Assembly (NCBI RefSeq): GCF_943193175.1
Contig: NZ_CALPDF010000025.1
Coordinates: forward strand, 1-64,000
Direction: 5' to 3'
From: Neobacillus muris
Lineage (GTDB): Bacteria > Bacillota > Bacilli > Bacillales > Cytobacillaceae
Length of the DNA stretch: 64,000 nt
Part shown: piece after piece, positions 25,727 through 35,202 of the stretch
Numbering within the stretch: position 1 is the first letter of the stretch
How the letters are laid out: every line of letters starts with the position of its first letter
The notes under the pieces: generated by a model
Seen by the model: only the letters and a program-made list of their open reading frames with translations
Database searches by the model: none
Told to the model about the DNA's origin: nothing
Made by a program: the position numbers and the translations under genes

Positions 25727-26662
25727 TTGAATCGTAAGGTTAGGATTGGAAAGTCTGATTTGTTGGTGAATCCGATTGGGTTGGGTACGAATGCAGTGGG
25801 AGGCCATAATTTATTTCCAAATCTTGATGAAGCGGCAGGACGGGAATTGGTCAGATTAGGCCTTGCCAATGGAATAAACTTTTTGGATACCGCGTTTATT
25901 TACGGTCCAAAACGTTCAGAAGAAATTATTGGTGAAGTGGTAAAAGAATCTAGCAGCCGTTCAGAAATTGTAATTGCAACCAAAGCTGCCCATAAGTTTG
26001 CCGGAAACGAAATCGTCATGGATAACTCTCCGGCATTTTTAAAGCAGTCGGTAGAGCATGCGTTGAAACGCCTGCAAACGGACTACATTGATTTATTTTA
26101 TATTCATTTTCCTGATAAAGATACCCCTAAAGATGAGGCAGTTGGGGCATTAAAGCTGTTGAAGGATGAAGGAAAAATCAGGGCAATTGGCGTATCTAAT
26201 TTTTCCATAGACCAATTGAAAGAGGCAAATAAAGACGGATATGTTGATGTTTATCAAGGAGAATATAACCTGTTAAGCAGGGAGGCTGAGAAGGAGCTAT
26301 TCCCTTATGCAGCTGAACACCAAATTTCGTTTATTCCCTATTTTCCGCTTGCTTCCGGACTATTAACAGGCAAGTATACCCGGGACACAGAACTAAGTGA
26401 AAAAATGCGCAAACGTCCGCAGTTCCAGGAAGGGGCATATGAGCAAAACCTGGATAAAATTGACAAGGTGCGGAACATTGCTGCAGCAAAAGGGGCTGAA
26501 GTGGCCCATGTAGTGTTAGCTTGGTATTTAACCCGTGATGTCATTGATGTGATTATTCCGGGAGCAAAACGGGCTGCACAGGTGCTGCAAAACCTTAAAA
26601 CGCTGGAGGTTGCTTTATCAACCGAGGAAATAAATGAAATTGACCAGATATTTAAAAGATAG
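25727..26662 (+). CDS. Aldo/keto reductase
   Basis: A 311-residue NADPH-dependent AKR. The catalytic tetrad is visible as Asp and Tyr in [10 protein letters not shown] near residue 50, Lys in ATKAAHKF near 85 and His in DLFYIHFPD near 122. AIGVSNFSI and the C-terminal cofactor segment [13 protein letters not shown] are also present. TTG at 25727 is 9 bases after AAGGAG; the longer frame reads through REP copy 3. Substrate unknown. Confidence 0.88.
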   Translation: MNRKVRIGKSDLLVNPIGLGTNAVGGHNLFPNLDEAAGRELVRLGLANGINFLDTAFIYGPKRSEEIIGEVVKESSSRSEIVIATKAAHKFAGNEIVMDNSPAFLKQSVEHALKRLQTDYIDLFYIHFPDKDTPKDEAVGALKLLKDEGKIRAIGVSNFSIDQLKEANKDGYVDVYQGEYNLLSREAEKELFPYAAEHQISFIPYFPLASGLLTGKYTRDTELSEKMRKRPQFQEGAYEQNLDKIDKVRNIAAAKGAEVAHVVLAWYLTRDVIDVIIPGAKRAAQVLQNLKTLEVALSTEEINEIDQIFKR

Positions 26663-26672
26663 AAATACATCT

Positions 26673-26705
26673 AAGCGCTATGGATCGGCATAGTGCTTTT
26701 TTCTA
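26673..26705 (+). terminator. Terminator after the aldo/keto reductase
   Basis: AAGCGCTATG pairs with CATAGTGCTT (one G-T pair), then a T run. Confidence 0.85.
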
Positions 26706-26770
26706 TTTATCAAGCTATGTGCATTTTTAGTTATTGAATTGCACCTATTAGCGGGTCCATTCAATATATT

Positions 26771-26799
26771 TTGAAAAGTCTAACAAATAGTTCTAAAAT
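26771..26799 (+). promoter_or_regulatory. Sigma-A-type promoter of the CFA-synthase-like gene
   Basis: TTGAAA and TAAAAT separated by 17 bases, 23 bases upstream of the ATG. Confidence 0.6.
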
Positions 26800-26821
26800 A
26801 AGTTAGTAAAGGGGTGACTAG

Positions 26822-27991
26822 ATGATAGACAAGCTATTTTATAAGACATTAATGAAAAAAACTTTTTCAGATCCCGTTCAGATTACATTCTGGGATGGGG
26901 AAACGGTACAGTATGGGGATGGGGAGCCTCGTTTCAAGCTCATTTTTCATGATGTCCTGTCCAAATCATTATTAATACAAGACCCTTCCATGGCTTTCGG
27001 TGAAGCCTACATGAATGGAATCATTGAGGTGGAAGGCAGCATAAAGGAAATTGCAGCCTCCATCTACCGGAGCAGTGAAGGCTTTTTGGGAAAAGGGCAG
27101 TTTGCGGCGCAATTGGTGAAAAAACTCACGAATACCACAAGGAGAAGCAAGGAAAATATCTCTTTTCATTATGACATCGGAAATGATTTTTATAAGCTAT
27201 GGCTGGATGAAACGATGACTTATTCCTGCGCTTACTTTATCAACCCAGAAGATTCATTAACCACTGCCCAGCAAAATAAAGTGGATCATATTCTAAAGAA
27301 ATTGAACCTTCAGGAAGGGCAAACGCTATTGGATATCGGGTGCGGCTGGGGAGAATTAATTCTCACGGCGGCAAAACGATATGGCGCTAAAGCAACTGGA
27401 ATTACACTTTCCGAAGAACAGTTTGCTAGTGTTCAAGAACGAATTCAACAGGAGCGATTATCAGACTTGGTTGACGTGCAATTAATCGATTATCGGGAAA
27501 TAAAAGAGCAGCAGTTTGATCGGGTTGTCAGTGTCGGAATGCTCGAGCATGTCGGCAAGGACCATTTGCCAGAGTATTTTAAGGAAGTAAATGATTTATT
27601 GAAAGAAGGCGGCTTATCCGTTCTCCATTCAATTACTTCTCCAAGGGAAGGCGCGTCAAACTCTTGGATAGAAAAGTATATATTTCCTGGAGGGTACATT
27701 CCTTCTGTACGTGAATTAGTGAATGAGCTGGCAGATAAATCATTTTACCTAATTGACTATGAAAGCATGCGAAGGCACTATGCCAAAACACTGGATATTT
27801 GGGCAGACAATTTTGAATCTGTCCTGGATAAAGTCAGACAAAAAAAAGAGGAGCGGTTTATCCGGATGTGGAGATTATATTTAAATGCCTGCTCTGCTTC
27901 CTTTCAAACTGGGAATATCGACCTCAGTCAATTTATCTTCACAAAAGGAATTAGCGATACCTTACCTTGGACACGACAATACATGTATTAG
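26822..27991 (+). CDS. cfa: Cyclopropane-fatty-acyl-phospholipid synthase family methyltransferase
   Basis: A 389-residue SAM-dependent enzyme. An N-terminal lipid-binding segment (MAFGEAYMNGIIEVEG) is followed by HYDIGNDFYKLWLDETMTYSCAYF near residue 118. The SAM loop LDIGCGWGELI is near 172, VSVGMLEHVGKD near 238, and the C-terminal MRRHYAKTLDIWADNF is typical of CFA synthases. It would add a methylene bridge from SAM to unsaturated acyl chains in membrane phospholipids. Length is normal. Confidence 0.88.
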   Translation: MIDKLFYKTLMKKTFSDPVQITFWDGETVQYGDGEPRFKLIFHDVLSKSLLIQDPSMAFGEAYMNGIIEVEGSIKEIAASIYRSSEGFLGKGQFAAQLVKKLTNTTRRSKENISFHYDIGNDFYKLWLDETMTYSCAYFINPEDSLTTAQQNKVDHILKKLNLQEGQTLLDIGCGWGELILTAAKRYGAKATGITLSEEQFASVQERIQQERLSDLVDVQLIDYREIKEQQFDRVVSVGMLEHVGKDHLPEYFKEVNDLLKEGGLSVLHSITSPREGASNSWIEKYIFPGGYIPSVRELVNELADKSFYLIDYESMRRHYAKTLDIWADNFESVLDKVRQKKEERFIRMWRLYLNACSASFQTGNIDLSQFIFTKGISDTLPWTRQYMY

Positions 27992-27999
27992 AAAAAAGA

Positions 28000-28032
28000 G
28001 GGCCGTTTTCTTTTGGAGAAAATGGCTTTTTG
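28000..28032 (+). terminator. Terminator after the CFA-synthase-like gene
   Basis: GGCCGTTTTC pairs with GAGAAAATGGC, followed by five T; the stem includes a G-T pair. Confidence 0.65.
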
Positions 28033-28096
28033 TTTGAAGAAGCACAAAAAATTCTAAATTGACCGAATTTTAAAGCGCGTGTTAAAATATTAATAT

Positions 28097-28112
28097 GTTA
28101 AATTTTTTTAAC
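28097..28112. promoter_or_regulatory. Possible autoregulatory operator before the ArsR-type gene
   Basis: GTTAAA-TTTT-TTTAAC is an inverted repeat ending just before the GGAAGGGGG ribosome site. It would suit an ArsR-fold dimer, but this is only positional evidence. Confidence 0.35.
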
Positions 28113-28131
28113 TAGGAAGGGGGTATTTCTG

Positions 28132-28683
28132 GTGGATGAAGTGTATTACATCGAAAAGCTAGAACAGTTAAAAGTTATAAGTGATCCGTTTCGTATCAAA
28201 ATTTTATGGGAACTGGACGATGAAGCAAAGACAGGAAAAATGCTGGCTGACAGTTTGGGACTGCCGCCTTCTAAAATGAGGTATCATTTGACCGAGCTTC
28301 AGAAAGCCGGATTAATTGTCATCGAAAAAACGGAAGTCAAGAATGGAATCGTCCAGAAGTTTTTTCGTCCTATTGCCAAAATGATTTCGCTTGAAAAAAT
28401 ATTGCCTGCTATAAATGGCGGTACTCTCCCAGCCAATGCTTTAATTGAGAATGCCATCCAATCGATTGAAAAAACCAAACTAATCCTTAGAAAATGGGAA
28501 TCCACTGATCACCTAAACCCCAATAATTTGCTTCAATCCTTTGAAACCCTTTCTATGACAGAAGAAGAGTTTCAGGATTTAAAAAGTAAATTAAGAGAGC
28601 TGACTGAGCCATACCGCCAAAAAAATACCATAGAAAAGAAGTTATACCATCTGCATATTACTGCATTCCCAAAAAGCGACTAA
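28132..28683 (+). CDS. ArsR-type winged-helix transcriptional regulator
   Basis: A 183-residue regulator with an N-terminal HTH_20/ArsR-like wing: LKVISDPFRIKILWEL, TGKMLADSLGLPPSKMRYHLTELQKAGLI, VEKTEVKNGIVQKFFRP is the typical wing region. The C-terminal 90 residues are a helical effector or dimerisation part with no Cys cluster for metals. GTG start, with GGAAGGGGG 9 bases upstream. The MFS exporter gene 29 bases downstream is its likely target. Confidence 0.83.
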   Translation: MDEVYYIEKLEQLKVISDPFRIKILWELDDEAKTGKMLADSLGLPPSKMRYHLTELQKAGLIVIEKTEVKNGIVQKFFRPIAKMISLEKILPAINGGTLPANALIENAIQSIEKTKLILRKWESTDHLNPNNLLQSFETLSMTEEEFQDLKSKLRELTEPYRQKNTIEKKLYHLHITAFPKSD

Positions 28684-28712
28684 AGACGATACAGGAAAGA
28701 AGGTAGAATGGA

Positions 28713-29969
28713 ATGGGAGCATTACCACCGGGCCAAGTTACAAACAAAGTAACCTATTATCAATTATTAAAGCAATCAAAACATTTCAACGCCCTGCTAT
28801 TCGGGCAGATTTTTTCTTTGTTAGGCAGTTCCGTTACCAATGTGGTTCTTCCTATCGTTGTACTGCAAGAGTCCAATTCCACCGCAATGATGGGAACAGT
28901 TATGGCGATCTATATGACCCCCTTTGTCGTTTTACTGCCTTTTTCTGGAGTATTAACAGATAAAATGAACAAGGTCCGGATTATGTTTTTGGTGGATATC
29001 GTCCGGTTTTTCCTCATGTTCGTTTTATCCATCTTCGCCTTTTTAGATCAGCTGAACATGATCTCTCTATTTATCTTTATGTTTTTCATGGGGACAATGG
29101 ACAGCTTTTTCCAGCCGGCCTATTCAGGGGTCAGGGCAAAGGTATTTACCCCAGAGATCCGCAACGCAGCTAATTCCTTAAGTCAAGTAAGTGTTCAAAC
29201 CTTGAGAATATTCGGTCCCATTATCGGCGGGGTGATTGTATCAGTTTTTACAGCTGCATGGGGGTTTGGCATAAATGCAGCTACCTATCTTATCTCGTTA
29301 TTTTTCATCTTTAGCTTGAGATCACTAAATTTCCAGAATAATAGTCTAAAATGGAATAATAAAATTTCAATTAAAAAAGACTTTATGGAAGGCATTGAAG
29401 TGCTTAAACAGCAGTCCTGGCTTTGGATTACGATACTGGCATTTTCATTAATCAATATTTTCTCAGGGGGTATCATCCGCATTATTATCCCTTGGTTGAT
29501 TAATAGCCATTTTGAATATGACCCTTCCGTCTATGGTATAGTGCTCGCCGCTTCAGGCGCAGGAGCTATTTGTACGGGAATCATTTTTGGTTTAAGGGCC
29601 ACATGGAAGAAAAGAGGAGTGCTGGCCTATATGGGAGTGACGGTGAGTGGAATCGCTCTGCTTCTTATGGGATTTATATCCAATATTCCATTGCTGGTTC
29701 TTTGCATGTTTTTGGAAGGGGCGGGTACGATGCTGTTTGGTTTGATCTGGGAAACCAGCCTGCAGGAACTGGTCCCTGAAGACAAATTTGGGCGCGTTGC
29801 CAGTTTGGATATGCTAGGCTCTTTTGCTCTGCTGCCGGTGGGCTATTTGATTACGGGGTGGCTGGCAGAGGGTATTGGAGAAATTTTTACGCTTATTCTA
29901 TTTAGCATCATTATCATTCTTATTTGCGGTTTGTCGATGATCAGTAAAGGGATTAGATATTTTGATTGA
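28713..29969 (+). CDS. MFS efflux transporter, MefA/MacB-independent macrolide-type
   Basis: A 418-residue major facilitator with twelve predicted helices. The start LKQSKHFNALLFGQIFSLLGSSV and the loop PFSGVLTDKMNKVRIM (motif A-like) are typical of the MFS_3/macrolide-efflux group. It follows the ArsR-type regulator closely, suggesting a regulator-exporter pair for a toxic compound. Drug specificity cannot be read from sequence. Confidence 0.85.
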   Translation: MGALPPGQVTNKVTYYQLLKQSKHFNALLFGQIFSLLGSSVTNVVLPIVVLQESNSTAMMGTVMAIYMTPFVVLLPFSGVLTDKMNKVRIMFLVDIVRFFLMFVLSIFAFLDQLNMISLFIFMFFMGTMDSFFQPAYSGVRAKVFTPEIRNAANSLSQVSVQTLRIFGPIIGGVIVSVFTAAWGFGINAATYLISLFFIFSLRSLNFQNNSLKWNNKISIKKDFMEGIEVLKQQSWLWITILAFSLINIFSGGIIRIIIPWLINSHFEYDPSVYGIVLAASGAGAICTGIIFGLRATWKKRGVLAYMGVTVSGIALLLMGFISNIPLLVLCMFLEGAGTMLFGLIWETSLQELVPEDKFGRVASLDMLGSFALLPVGYLITGWLAEGIGEIFTLILFSIIIILICGLSMISKGIRYFD

Positions 29970-30094
29970 TAGCTAATAAAACCATTGTGATATTCCATCT
30001 CTATTTATTCAATAGCAAATTGCTAGCAACAGACAGCAGACATATACTCACAGAATTCACTTCAAACAAGAAAGAAATAATGGAGGCTTTAATC

Positions 30095-30743
30095 ATGTTA
30101 TATGTAGCTATTGAAGCATTAAAAATAATGAAAAATACAAGTCAAGCCGTTTATCCAACTTTTGCTTACTCGGTCATTGATCAATACATACCAGGGCAAA
30201 TTTATCTCAACAACATAGAAACATCTGCACTAATCGGTACAGAATCAGGTATTTTTACTGTTGCAGGTGATCCAACGATATTCATTTCATTTTAACAAAA
30301 ACCAAAACTCCAGCATTAAAATGGCAATGAATCACAAAGGTGTCAGCGTTAAAAAGATGGACGAGAATCTTATTTTCCGCAGCTCTGAATTTCATCATGC
30401 CTATATCAAGGAATATTGGTATTCGTTATCTCATTTTTTGAATCATGGTTTTGGTTTTTGCTTATTAAAAGATGGACAGATCGCTTGTGAGTGCATCTCT
30501 ATTTTTCCCTCTTCAGAGTTTGCAGAGATTGACATTGTTGCCCAAGAACCGTTCCGCGGGATGGGATTGGCCCAAACATCAGCTCAATTATTTATTGACT
30601 GCTGCCTTGAAAAAAATCTAACCCCAACCTGGGATTGCGATGTAAACAATCTAGCATCAATAAAACTAGCCGAAAAGTTGGGCTTTGAACGTCCAAGTAT
30701 TTATTCTGTATTCGTCAAAAAGCAGGATATTTATGAAAAATAA
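30095..30743 (+). pseudogene. Decayed GNAT acetyltransferase (GNAT_acetyltran family)
   Basis: The first part (LYVAIEALKIMKN to SGIFTVAGDP) has a good GGAGG ribosome site and matches the N-domain of the ~265-residue family, but it stops at 30295. The C-domain continues in another frame: QRYSFHFN, FGFCLLKDGQIACECIS, EPFRGMGLAQTSAQLFIDCC, ASIKLAEKLGFERP. About 50 residues that normally join AGDP to the RYSF strand are missing. So an internal deletion that was not a multiple of three shifted the frame. The acetyl-CoA loop itself is intact in the second part. Confidence 0.75.
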
Positions 30744-30825
30744 AATGGAATTATCCGTATTGTACAAGGGGCACACTAATTTGGCTGGGTATGGATAGGA
30801 GATTATCTTTTCCTAGCACAAACAA

Positions 30826-30858
30826 GAGGCTAGAATCCAGCTAATTCTAGCTTTTTCT
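30826..30858 (+). terminator. Terminator after the GNAT pseudogene
   Basis: GCTAGAAT pairs with ATTCTAGC around a short loop, followed by a T run. Confidence 0.8.
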
Positions 30859-30908
30859 TCTTGGTCTTTATGATAAAATAAGTCTATAAAGGGACCGGGG
30901 GAACCGAA

Positions 30909-32447
30909 ATGAACAAGGAATTTTTCTTCTATCAATTTTTGGAACCAATTTCAAAGGAATTGGCACTAGTTGCAAAAGAACTGGAAAATAGTATTTTTAC
31001 CAGTACGCGTACTATGTTGACCCATGCTCGAGTGTTTGTCGAAACCATTCTGCAGCTGGTCATTCAAGCAGAACATCTTCCCGATGAACCTCGGACAAAC
31101 TTAAAAGATAGACTGGATATGCTGAATGAAAGAGGCTACCTGCTTCCTGAAATACGGGATGCGCTCCACTTTGTCAGGCAAACTGGCAACCAGGCGGCAC
31201 ATGATGCCCGCAGATTCCGGTATTCGGAAGCGTTATTATGCTGGGAAGCCCTGTATACAATTGTCAAATGGTATGTGGAAGTGTACGGACCAGTTGATCT
31301 AACTGTGCCCGATTATCAAGAACCATCATTCCGGACTGAACATACATTTGATATGACCGAACTCGAAGTCCGGCTGAAAACCCTGGAGGAACTCCTCAGA
31401 AATCCATCACCTGCTCTTATCGGAGAATCTGCCCCTAACGAAATAGCGGCCGCTTCTGAAACAGCTAATGAAGTACAGGACATTCCTGGATTTACCACGA
31501 TTCGAACAATCGCCTATAAGGATCGGAAACAGGAGGTGCCATACTTTCTTCGTGACGCCTTTCTTTTGCCGCAGCGGTTTCATAAATCAGAAACCTATTT
31601 GATCCGGCTGGGTGCAGAACAGCAGGCCCGAATTATGAGTGAGCTGCCGAACAATATCGAAGGACTGCACAAACATGTGAAACGGTTTAGCGACAAAAAT
31701 GACGAAATCTTTTTTGAAGAATTAGGTACGTTTATGGAAGAAGAAAAAGCCAGAAGGCTGCTAATTCTCGACCGCCCAGGTGAACTCTTCTTCTTTTATA
31801 AGTCCGAACGAATCGTGGTTACTGAGGAACTGGCAAACGTCAAACTTACATCCGATGAATTCACGGGAATTCCCGGCCTGCTTCGCCAGTTAAATGAGGA
31901 TGGAATAAATTCAGTTGGCCAGCTGCCGCAGGAGCTGGTGATTCTGGCAAAATATGAAAATGTGGGCGTCGGAACAGTGGAAAAGCTGTTTGAGCAACTA
32001 AAAAAGAAAGCGAACGATAAAAATGCCGCAGCCAATCTAGCAGATAATTCGATAGAAAGCCTCAGCTATAAGAAATGGGATTCTTTATTTGTTAGAGTCA
32101 AATTAGGGGAAAGTAAAACCGTCATCCGAGGTGACAGTGTTCCATCACTTTGGAAAGAGGGATTAAAATGGATTGAAGGACACCAGCTTCCACTATATCC
32201 GCTCGTGAAAGAAGGGGTCACACTTGGGTCCACGGACAATGGCAAGCGCTACGCATTAGCGCTTAAGCCAATCCATAAGGATCACCGCCCGTTTACCCAG
32301 AAGCATACTTATGAATCTAAGGTAACTGGAAAAACGTATTACCTTGAAACAAAAATCAATCCAAAATCAGGACTGGAAACACTCGGGAAATTACTGATGC
32401 GTTTAGGGGTAGAAGTGAAAATTCCTTTGCTTGAGGATGCAGAATAA
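30909..32447 (+). CDS. DUF4145 (HEPN-like) domain protein of unknown function
   Basis: A 512-residue protein. Residues 1-125 resemble DUF4145, with TRTMLTHARVFVETIL and FVRQTGNQAAHDARRF, the Gly-Asn-x-Ala-Ala-His signature of this HEPN-type fold found at the front of some restriction and helicase proteins. A linker follows, then a unique middle part. Residues 315-362 (GIPGLLRQLNEDGINSVGQL, ENVGVGTVEKLFEQL) look like helix-hairpin-helix or SAM-like repeats. The C-terminal 120 residues are unrecognised. No helicase, nuclease or membrane segment is seen. It stands alone between two terminators. Confidence 0.7.
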   Translation: MNKEFFFYQFLEPISKELALVAKELENSIFTSTRTMLTHARVFVETILQLVIQAEHLPDEPRTNLKDRLDMLNERGYLLPEIRDALHFVRQTGNQAAHDARRFRYSEALLCWEALYTIVKWYVEVYGPVDLTVPDYQEPSFRTEHTFDMTELEVRLKTLEELLRNPSPALIGESAPNEIAAASETANEVQDIPGFTTIRTIAYKDRKQEVPYFLRDAFLLPQRFHKSETYLIRLGAEQQARIMSELPNNIEGLHKHVKRFSDKNDEIFFEELGTFMEEEKARRLLILDRPGELFFFYKSERIVVTEELANVKLTSDEFTGIPGLLRQLNEDGINSVGQLPQELVILAKYENVGVGTVEKLFEQLKKKANDKNAAANLADNSIESLSYKKWDSLFVRVKLGESKTVIRGDSVPSLWKEGLKWIEGHQLPLYPLVKEGVTLGSTDNGKRYALALKPIHKDHRPFTQKHTYESKVTGKTYYLETKINPKSGLETLGKLLMRLGVEVKIPLLEDAE

Positions 32448-32456
32448 AAAAATACC

Positions 32457-32496
32457 AAAAGCCGTTTCTTGATGAAGAGAACGGCTTTTCTTTTTT
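32457..32496 (+). terminator. Terminator after the DUF4145 gene
   Basis: AAAAGCCGTT-T-CTT pairs with AGAGAACGGCTTTT, then C and six T. Confidence 0.88.
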
Positions 32497-32633
32497 ATGT
32501 ACATATAATCGATTTCGTCTCATACATTTAAACTATCAAGTCTTATTTCGGCATTTCATGATTATGGACAAGACTTTCTTTAATTATGCAGTAGTCAACA
32601 GGTACTTTCGAAAATGGTAAAGGAGAAATTGGA

Positions 32634-33368
32634 ATGGAACTCCTGCACGATATTTTTACCAGCTATCATACGATTTTTTCCTTAGAGGAATTTCACAATA
32701 CTTTCTTTAATCCTGCCAGCTGGGGAGTAATTGGAATCCTGATTATTCTTGAAGGATTGCTGTCTGCCGATAATGCACTGGTTTTGGCGGTCATGGTCAA
32801 GCATCTCCCAAAAGGACAAAGGAAAAAAGCACTGTTTTATGGAATTTTTGGTGCTTATTTCTTCCGCGTTTTGGCAATCGGCTTAGGGGTTACGCTGATC
32901 AATATTCCTTGGATCAAAATTATTGGCGGACATTATCTGCTTTGGATCGTGGTGCAGAATTTTGTGAAAAAGGATGACGGGGAAGGGGAAGTCCAAACAA
33001 AGACTAAGGGTTTTTGGCGTACTGTATTAACAGTGGAATTAATGGATATAGCGTTTAGCTTGGATAGTATTTTAGCTGCTTTTGGGGTGTCAAATAAAGA
33101 ATGGATCTTACTATTGGGAGGAGTATTAGGAATCTTAATGATGCGCGGTGTCGCGCAACTATTTTTGGCGCTGATTGAAAAAATCCCGGAGTTTGAAACA
33201 ACCGCTTTTCTTCTAGTTGCGATCATTGGTATAAGGATGATTGTTTCTGCCTTTGGGTTCCATATGGATGAAATGATTTTCTTTAGTTTTATCATCATCA
33301 TGTTTTTTGCAACCTTTATCGTCCATTTCATACGGAAGTATTCCGAAAATGAAACCACAAGTAAATAA
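32634..33368 (+). CDS. TerC family membrane protein (YceF/YkoY-like)
   Basis: A 244-residue protein with about seven helices. The TerC signatures are ILEGLLSADNALVLAVMVKHLP near residue 40 and TVELMDIAFSLDSILAAFGV near 130, each with a pair of acidic residues inside helices that bind metal. Bacillus homologues export manganese and help metalate secreted enzymes. No yybP-ykoY manganese riboswitch was found upstream. A terminator follows. Confidence 0.88.
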   Translation: MELLHDIFTSYHTIFSLEEFHNTFFNPASWGVIGILIILEGLLSADNALVLAVMVKHLPKGQRKKALFYGIFGAYFFRVLAIGLGVTLINIPWIKIIGGHYLLWIVVQNFVKKDDGEGEVQTKTKGFWRTVLTVELMDIAFSLDSILAAFGVSNKEWILLLGGVLGILMMRGVAQLFLALIEKIPEFETTAFLLVAIIGIRMIVSAFGFHMDEMIFFSFIIIMFFATFIVHFIRKYSENETTSK

Positions 33369-33375
33369 TAAAAAT

Positions 33376-33403
33376 AAAAGCGATGTAACTCCATCGCTTT
33401 TTA
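33376..33403 (+). terminator. Terminator after the TerC gene
   Basis: AAAAGCGATG pairs with CATCGCTTTT, followed by T; A run upstream makes it partly bidirectional. Confidence 0.85.
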
Positions 33404-33690
33404 TAGTGCCAGGATCGTTAAAATCTTATCAATCAGGTAGGCCAAACATAAAAAAGATGAGTAAAGAAAAATTATAAATACTAAACTTGATAAAATAAGT
33501 TTTCCTTTCCTCGGGTTTTACTGAGGCTTATCACCGGTACTCTATCAATAAATCATTATAGTAAGCAATTTTTTTAATAGAACATAGATTACAATAGAAT
33601 CATTACCCCGGATTGTCAATCAACAATGGAACATTTTTATGATAACTCTCCTGCTTTTTACCTAAATAGCTGCCTTTCAAGTCACTATTG
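33404..33690. other. AT-rich intergenic stretch without a supported gene
   Basis: About 290 bases with no frame that has both a start and a ribosome site. A minus-strand frame near 33404-33500 encodes a hydrophobic stretch behind GAGGAAAGG but lacks an ATG, GTG or TTG start, so it was not called. Confidence 0.5.
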
Positions 33691-33720
33691 TTGAAATAAT
33701 CATTTTTATTTTCTTATAAT
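33691..33720 (+). promoter_or_regulatory. Sigma-A-type promoter of the FMN reductase gene
   Basis: TTGAAA (33691-33696) and TATAAT (33715-33720) with an 18-base spacer, 46 bases before the chosen start. Confidence 0.65.
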
Positions 33721-33766
33721 CAGTATATGATTTGAAAAAATATACATAAAAAGGTGCGTGAAGTGT

Positions 33767-34306
33767 ATGAACCTTGTAGCCATTGTAGGCAGCTTAAGAG
33801 ACGGGTCTTATAACAGATTATTGGCCAAAACCATTCAAGAGCGGAACCATGATAACTTTAATTTAGAAATCCTTGATATTGGGGTACTGCCGCATTATAA
33901 CCAGGATGAAGAGCTCAATCCTCCTGAATCGGTTATCCAGTTTAAAAAGAAAGTGAAAGAAGCGGATGGGGTTCTGATTATCACACCAGAATACAATTGG
34001 TCGATTCCAGGTGTATTAAAAAACGCTTTGGATTGGCTTTCCCGTGTCGACAAAGTTCTAATCGGAAAACCTGTTATGACGGCAGGAGCCGCCACCGGGA
34101 TCATGGGAACCATTCGGGCTCAGCTGCAATTGCGGCAAATCCTTGCTGCTTTGCAAGTTAAGCTTTTGCCGCCTGCTGGAAATGAAATTTTGATCAGCCA
34201 GGCCCAAACAAAGTTTGACCCTGAAACAGGCAAGTTAACAGATGAAGCAACCCTTGCTTTCCTTGATACTGTGACTGAACGGTTTATGGAACTTGTAAAA
34301 GAATAA
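33767..34306 (+). CDS. NADPH-dependent FMN reductase family protein
   Basis: A 179-residue flavodoxin-like protein. The FMN phosphate loop is GSLRDGSYNR near residue 8; TPEYNWSIPGVLKNALDWLS near 75 is the family signature. It would use NAD(P)H to reduce quinones, azo dyes or chromate, or supply reduced flavin. I prefer ATG 33767 to GTG 33758, because AAGGTG is too close to the latter. It is a single gene with its own promoter. Confidence 0.87.
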   Translation: MNLVAIVGSLRDGSYNRLLAKTIQERNHDNFNLEILDIGVLPHYNQDEELNPPESVIQFKKKVKEADGVLIITPEYNWSIPGVLKNALDWLSRVDKVLIGKPVMTAGAATGIMGTIRAQLQLRQILAALQVKLLPPAGNEILISQAQTKFDPETGKLTDEATLAFLDTVTERFMELVKE

Positions 34307-34313
34307 GAAGCTG

Positions 34314-34343
34314 CTGCCAGGTTGTCATCATCCTGGCAGTTTC
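34314..34343 (+). terminator. Weak hairpin after the FMN reductase gene
   Basis: CTGCCAGG pairs with CCTGGCAG, followed by only three T, so termination may be partial. Confidence 0.5.
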
Positions 34344-34467
34344 CATGTTTCTGGCATAGGCCTTAAAAGGAGCCCCTGAATTCCATGATTGATATTTCAT
34401 AATTTTCTTGAAAACAGCAATAGCCGCCAGTATAATAATTCTTTAGATAGTTTTTGGAGGGAATAAT

Positions 34468-35202
34468 ATGGGTCAAGTGAATGCCCAAATGGAGACGATT
34501 CCTGCAACGCAGAATGAAGATACGTTTCTTAAGGGTGTGAAGGATTGTATTCCCACCTTGTTGGGGTATTTGAGTATCGGATTTGCTGCAGGTGTCGTGG
34601 AAAAAACGGCGGGCTTAAGCATTATGGAGGTCGTCCTGATCAGCTTGATTCTTTATGCGGGCTCAGCCCAGTTCATAGCCGCCGGGATGATTGCCGTTAA
34701 TAGTTCTGCGACAGCCATTATTATTACTGTTTTCTTTGTTAATCTAAGGCATATTTTACTGAGCGCCGCATTATCACCTTATTTTCGCCATCTTTCTCCT
34801 TTAAAAAACATGCTTCTCGGCTCTCTGCTGACGGATGAGACATTTGGGGTGGCTATCAATAAGGCGGCAGAGAAGAAAGCAATTAGCGAAAGATGGATGC
34901 ATGGCTTAAATTTAACGGCCTGGTTAAATTGGGCCGTGGCCAATATGGCAGGGGCTTATTTTGGAAACTGGATTTCCAATCCAGAAAAATACGGATTAGA
35001 CTTTGCTCTGCCGGCTATGTTTATCGGGCTTTTGGTTTTATCAATGATTAGTCGCAAAAAAATTGTACTGGATATCATTGTAGCGGTATTTGCTATCATG
35101 ATTGCTGTGGGAGTCAGTATGATCTTTTCCAGCAGTCTTGGCGTCATTTTGGCAGCCGTTATCGCTTCAACGCTCGGGATGGTGATTGAAAAATGGAAGT
35201 AA
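34468..35202 (+). CDS. azlC: AzlC family branched-chain amino acid exporter subunit
   Basis: A 244-residue membrane protein with the AzlC core: DCIPTLLGYLSIGFAAGVVE, LISLILYAGSAQFIAAGMI and FVNLRHILLSAALSPYF, then GSLLTDETFGVA. With the small AzlD partner it exports branched-chain amino acids, or analogues such as 4-azaleucine. GGAGG precedes the ATG. The next gene overlaps by ten bases. Confidence 0.9.
   Translation: MGQVNAQMETIPATQNEDTFLKGVKDCIPTLLGYLSIGFAAGVVEKTAGLSIMEVVLISLILYAGSAQFIAAGMIAVNSSATAIIITVFFVNLRHILLSAALSPYFRHLSPLKNMLLGSLLTDETFGVAINKAAEKKAISERWMHGLNLTAWLNWAVANMAGAYFGNWISNPEKYGLDFALPAMFIGLLVLSMISRKKIVLDIIVAVFAIMIAVGVSMIFSSSLGVILAAVIASTLGMVIEKWK

Noticed and set aside
32497-32633. 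yybP-ykoY manganese riboswitch before the TerC gene
   Set aside because: Searched for because of the gene type; none of the conserved loops of that aptamer are visible.
33404-33500. Minus-strand hydrophobic mini-frame behind GAGGAAAGG
   Set aside because: No ATG, GTG or TTG follows the ribosome-like site; only ATT would fit, so a gene cannot be supported.
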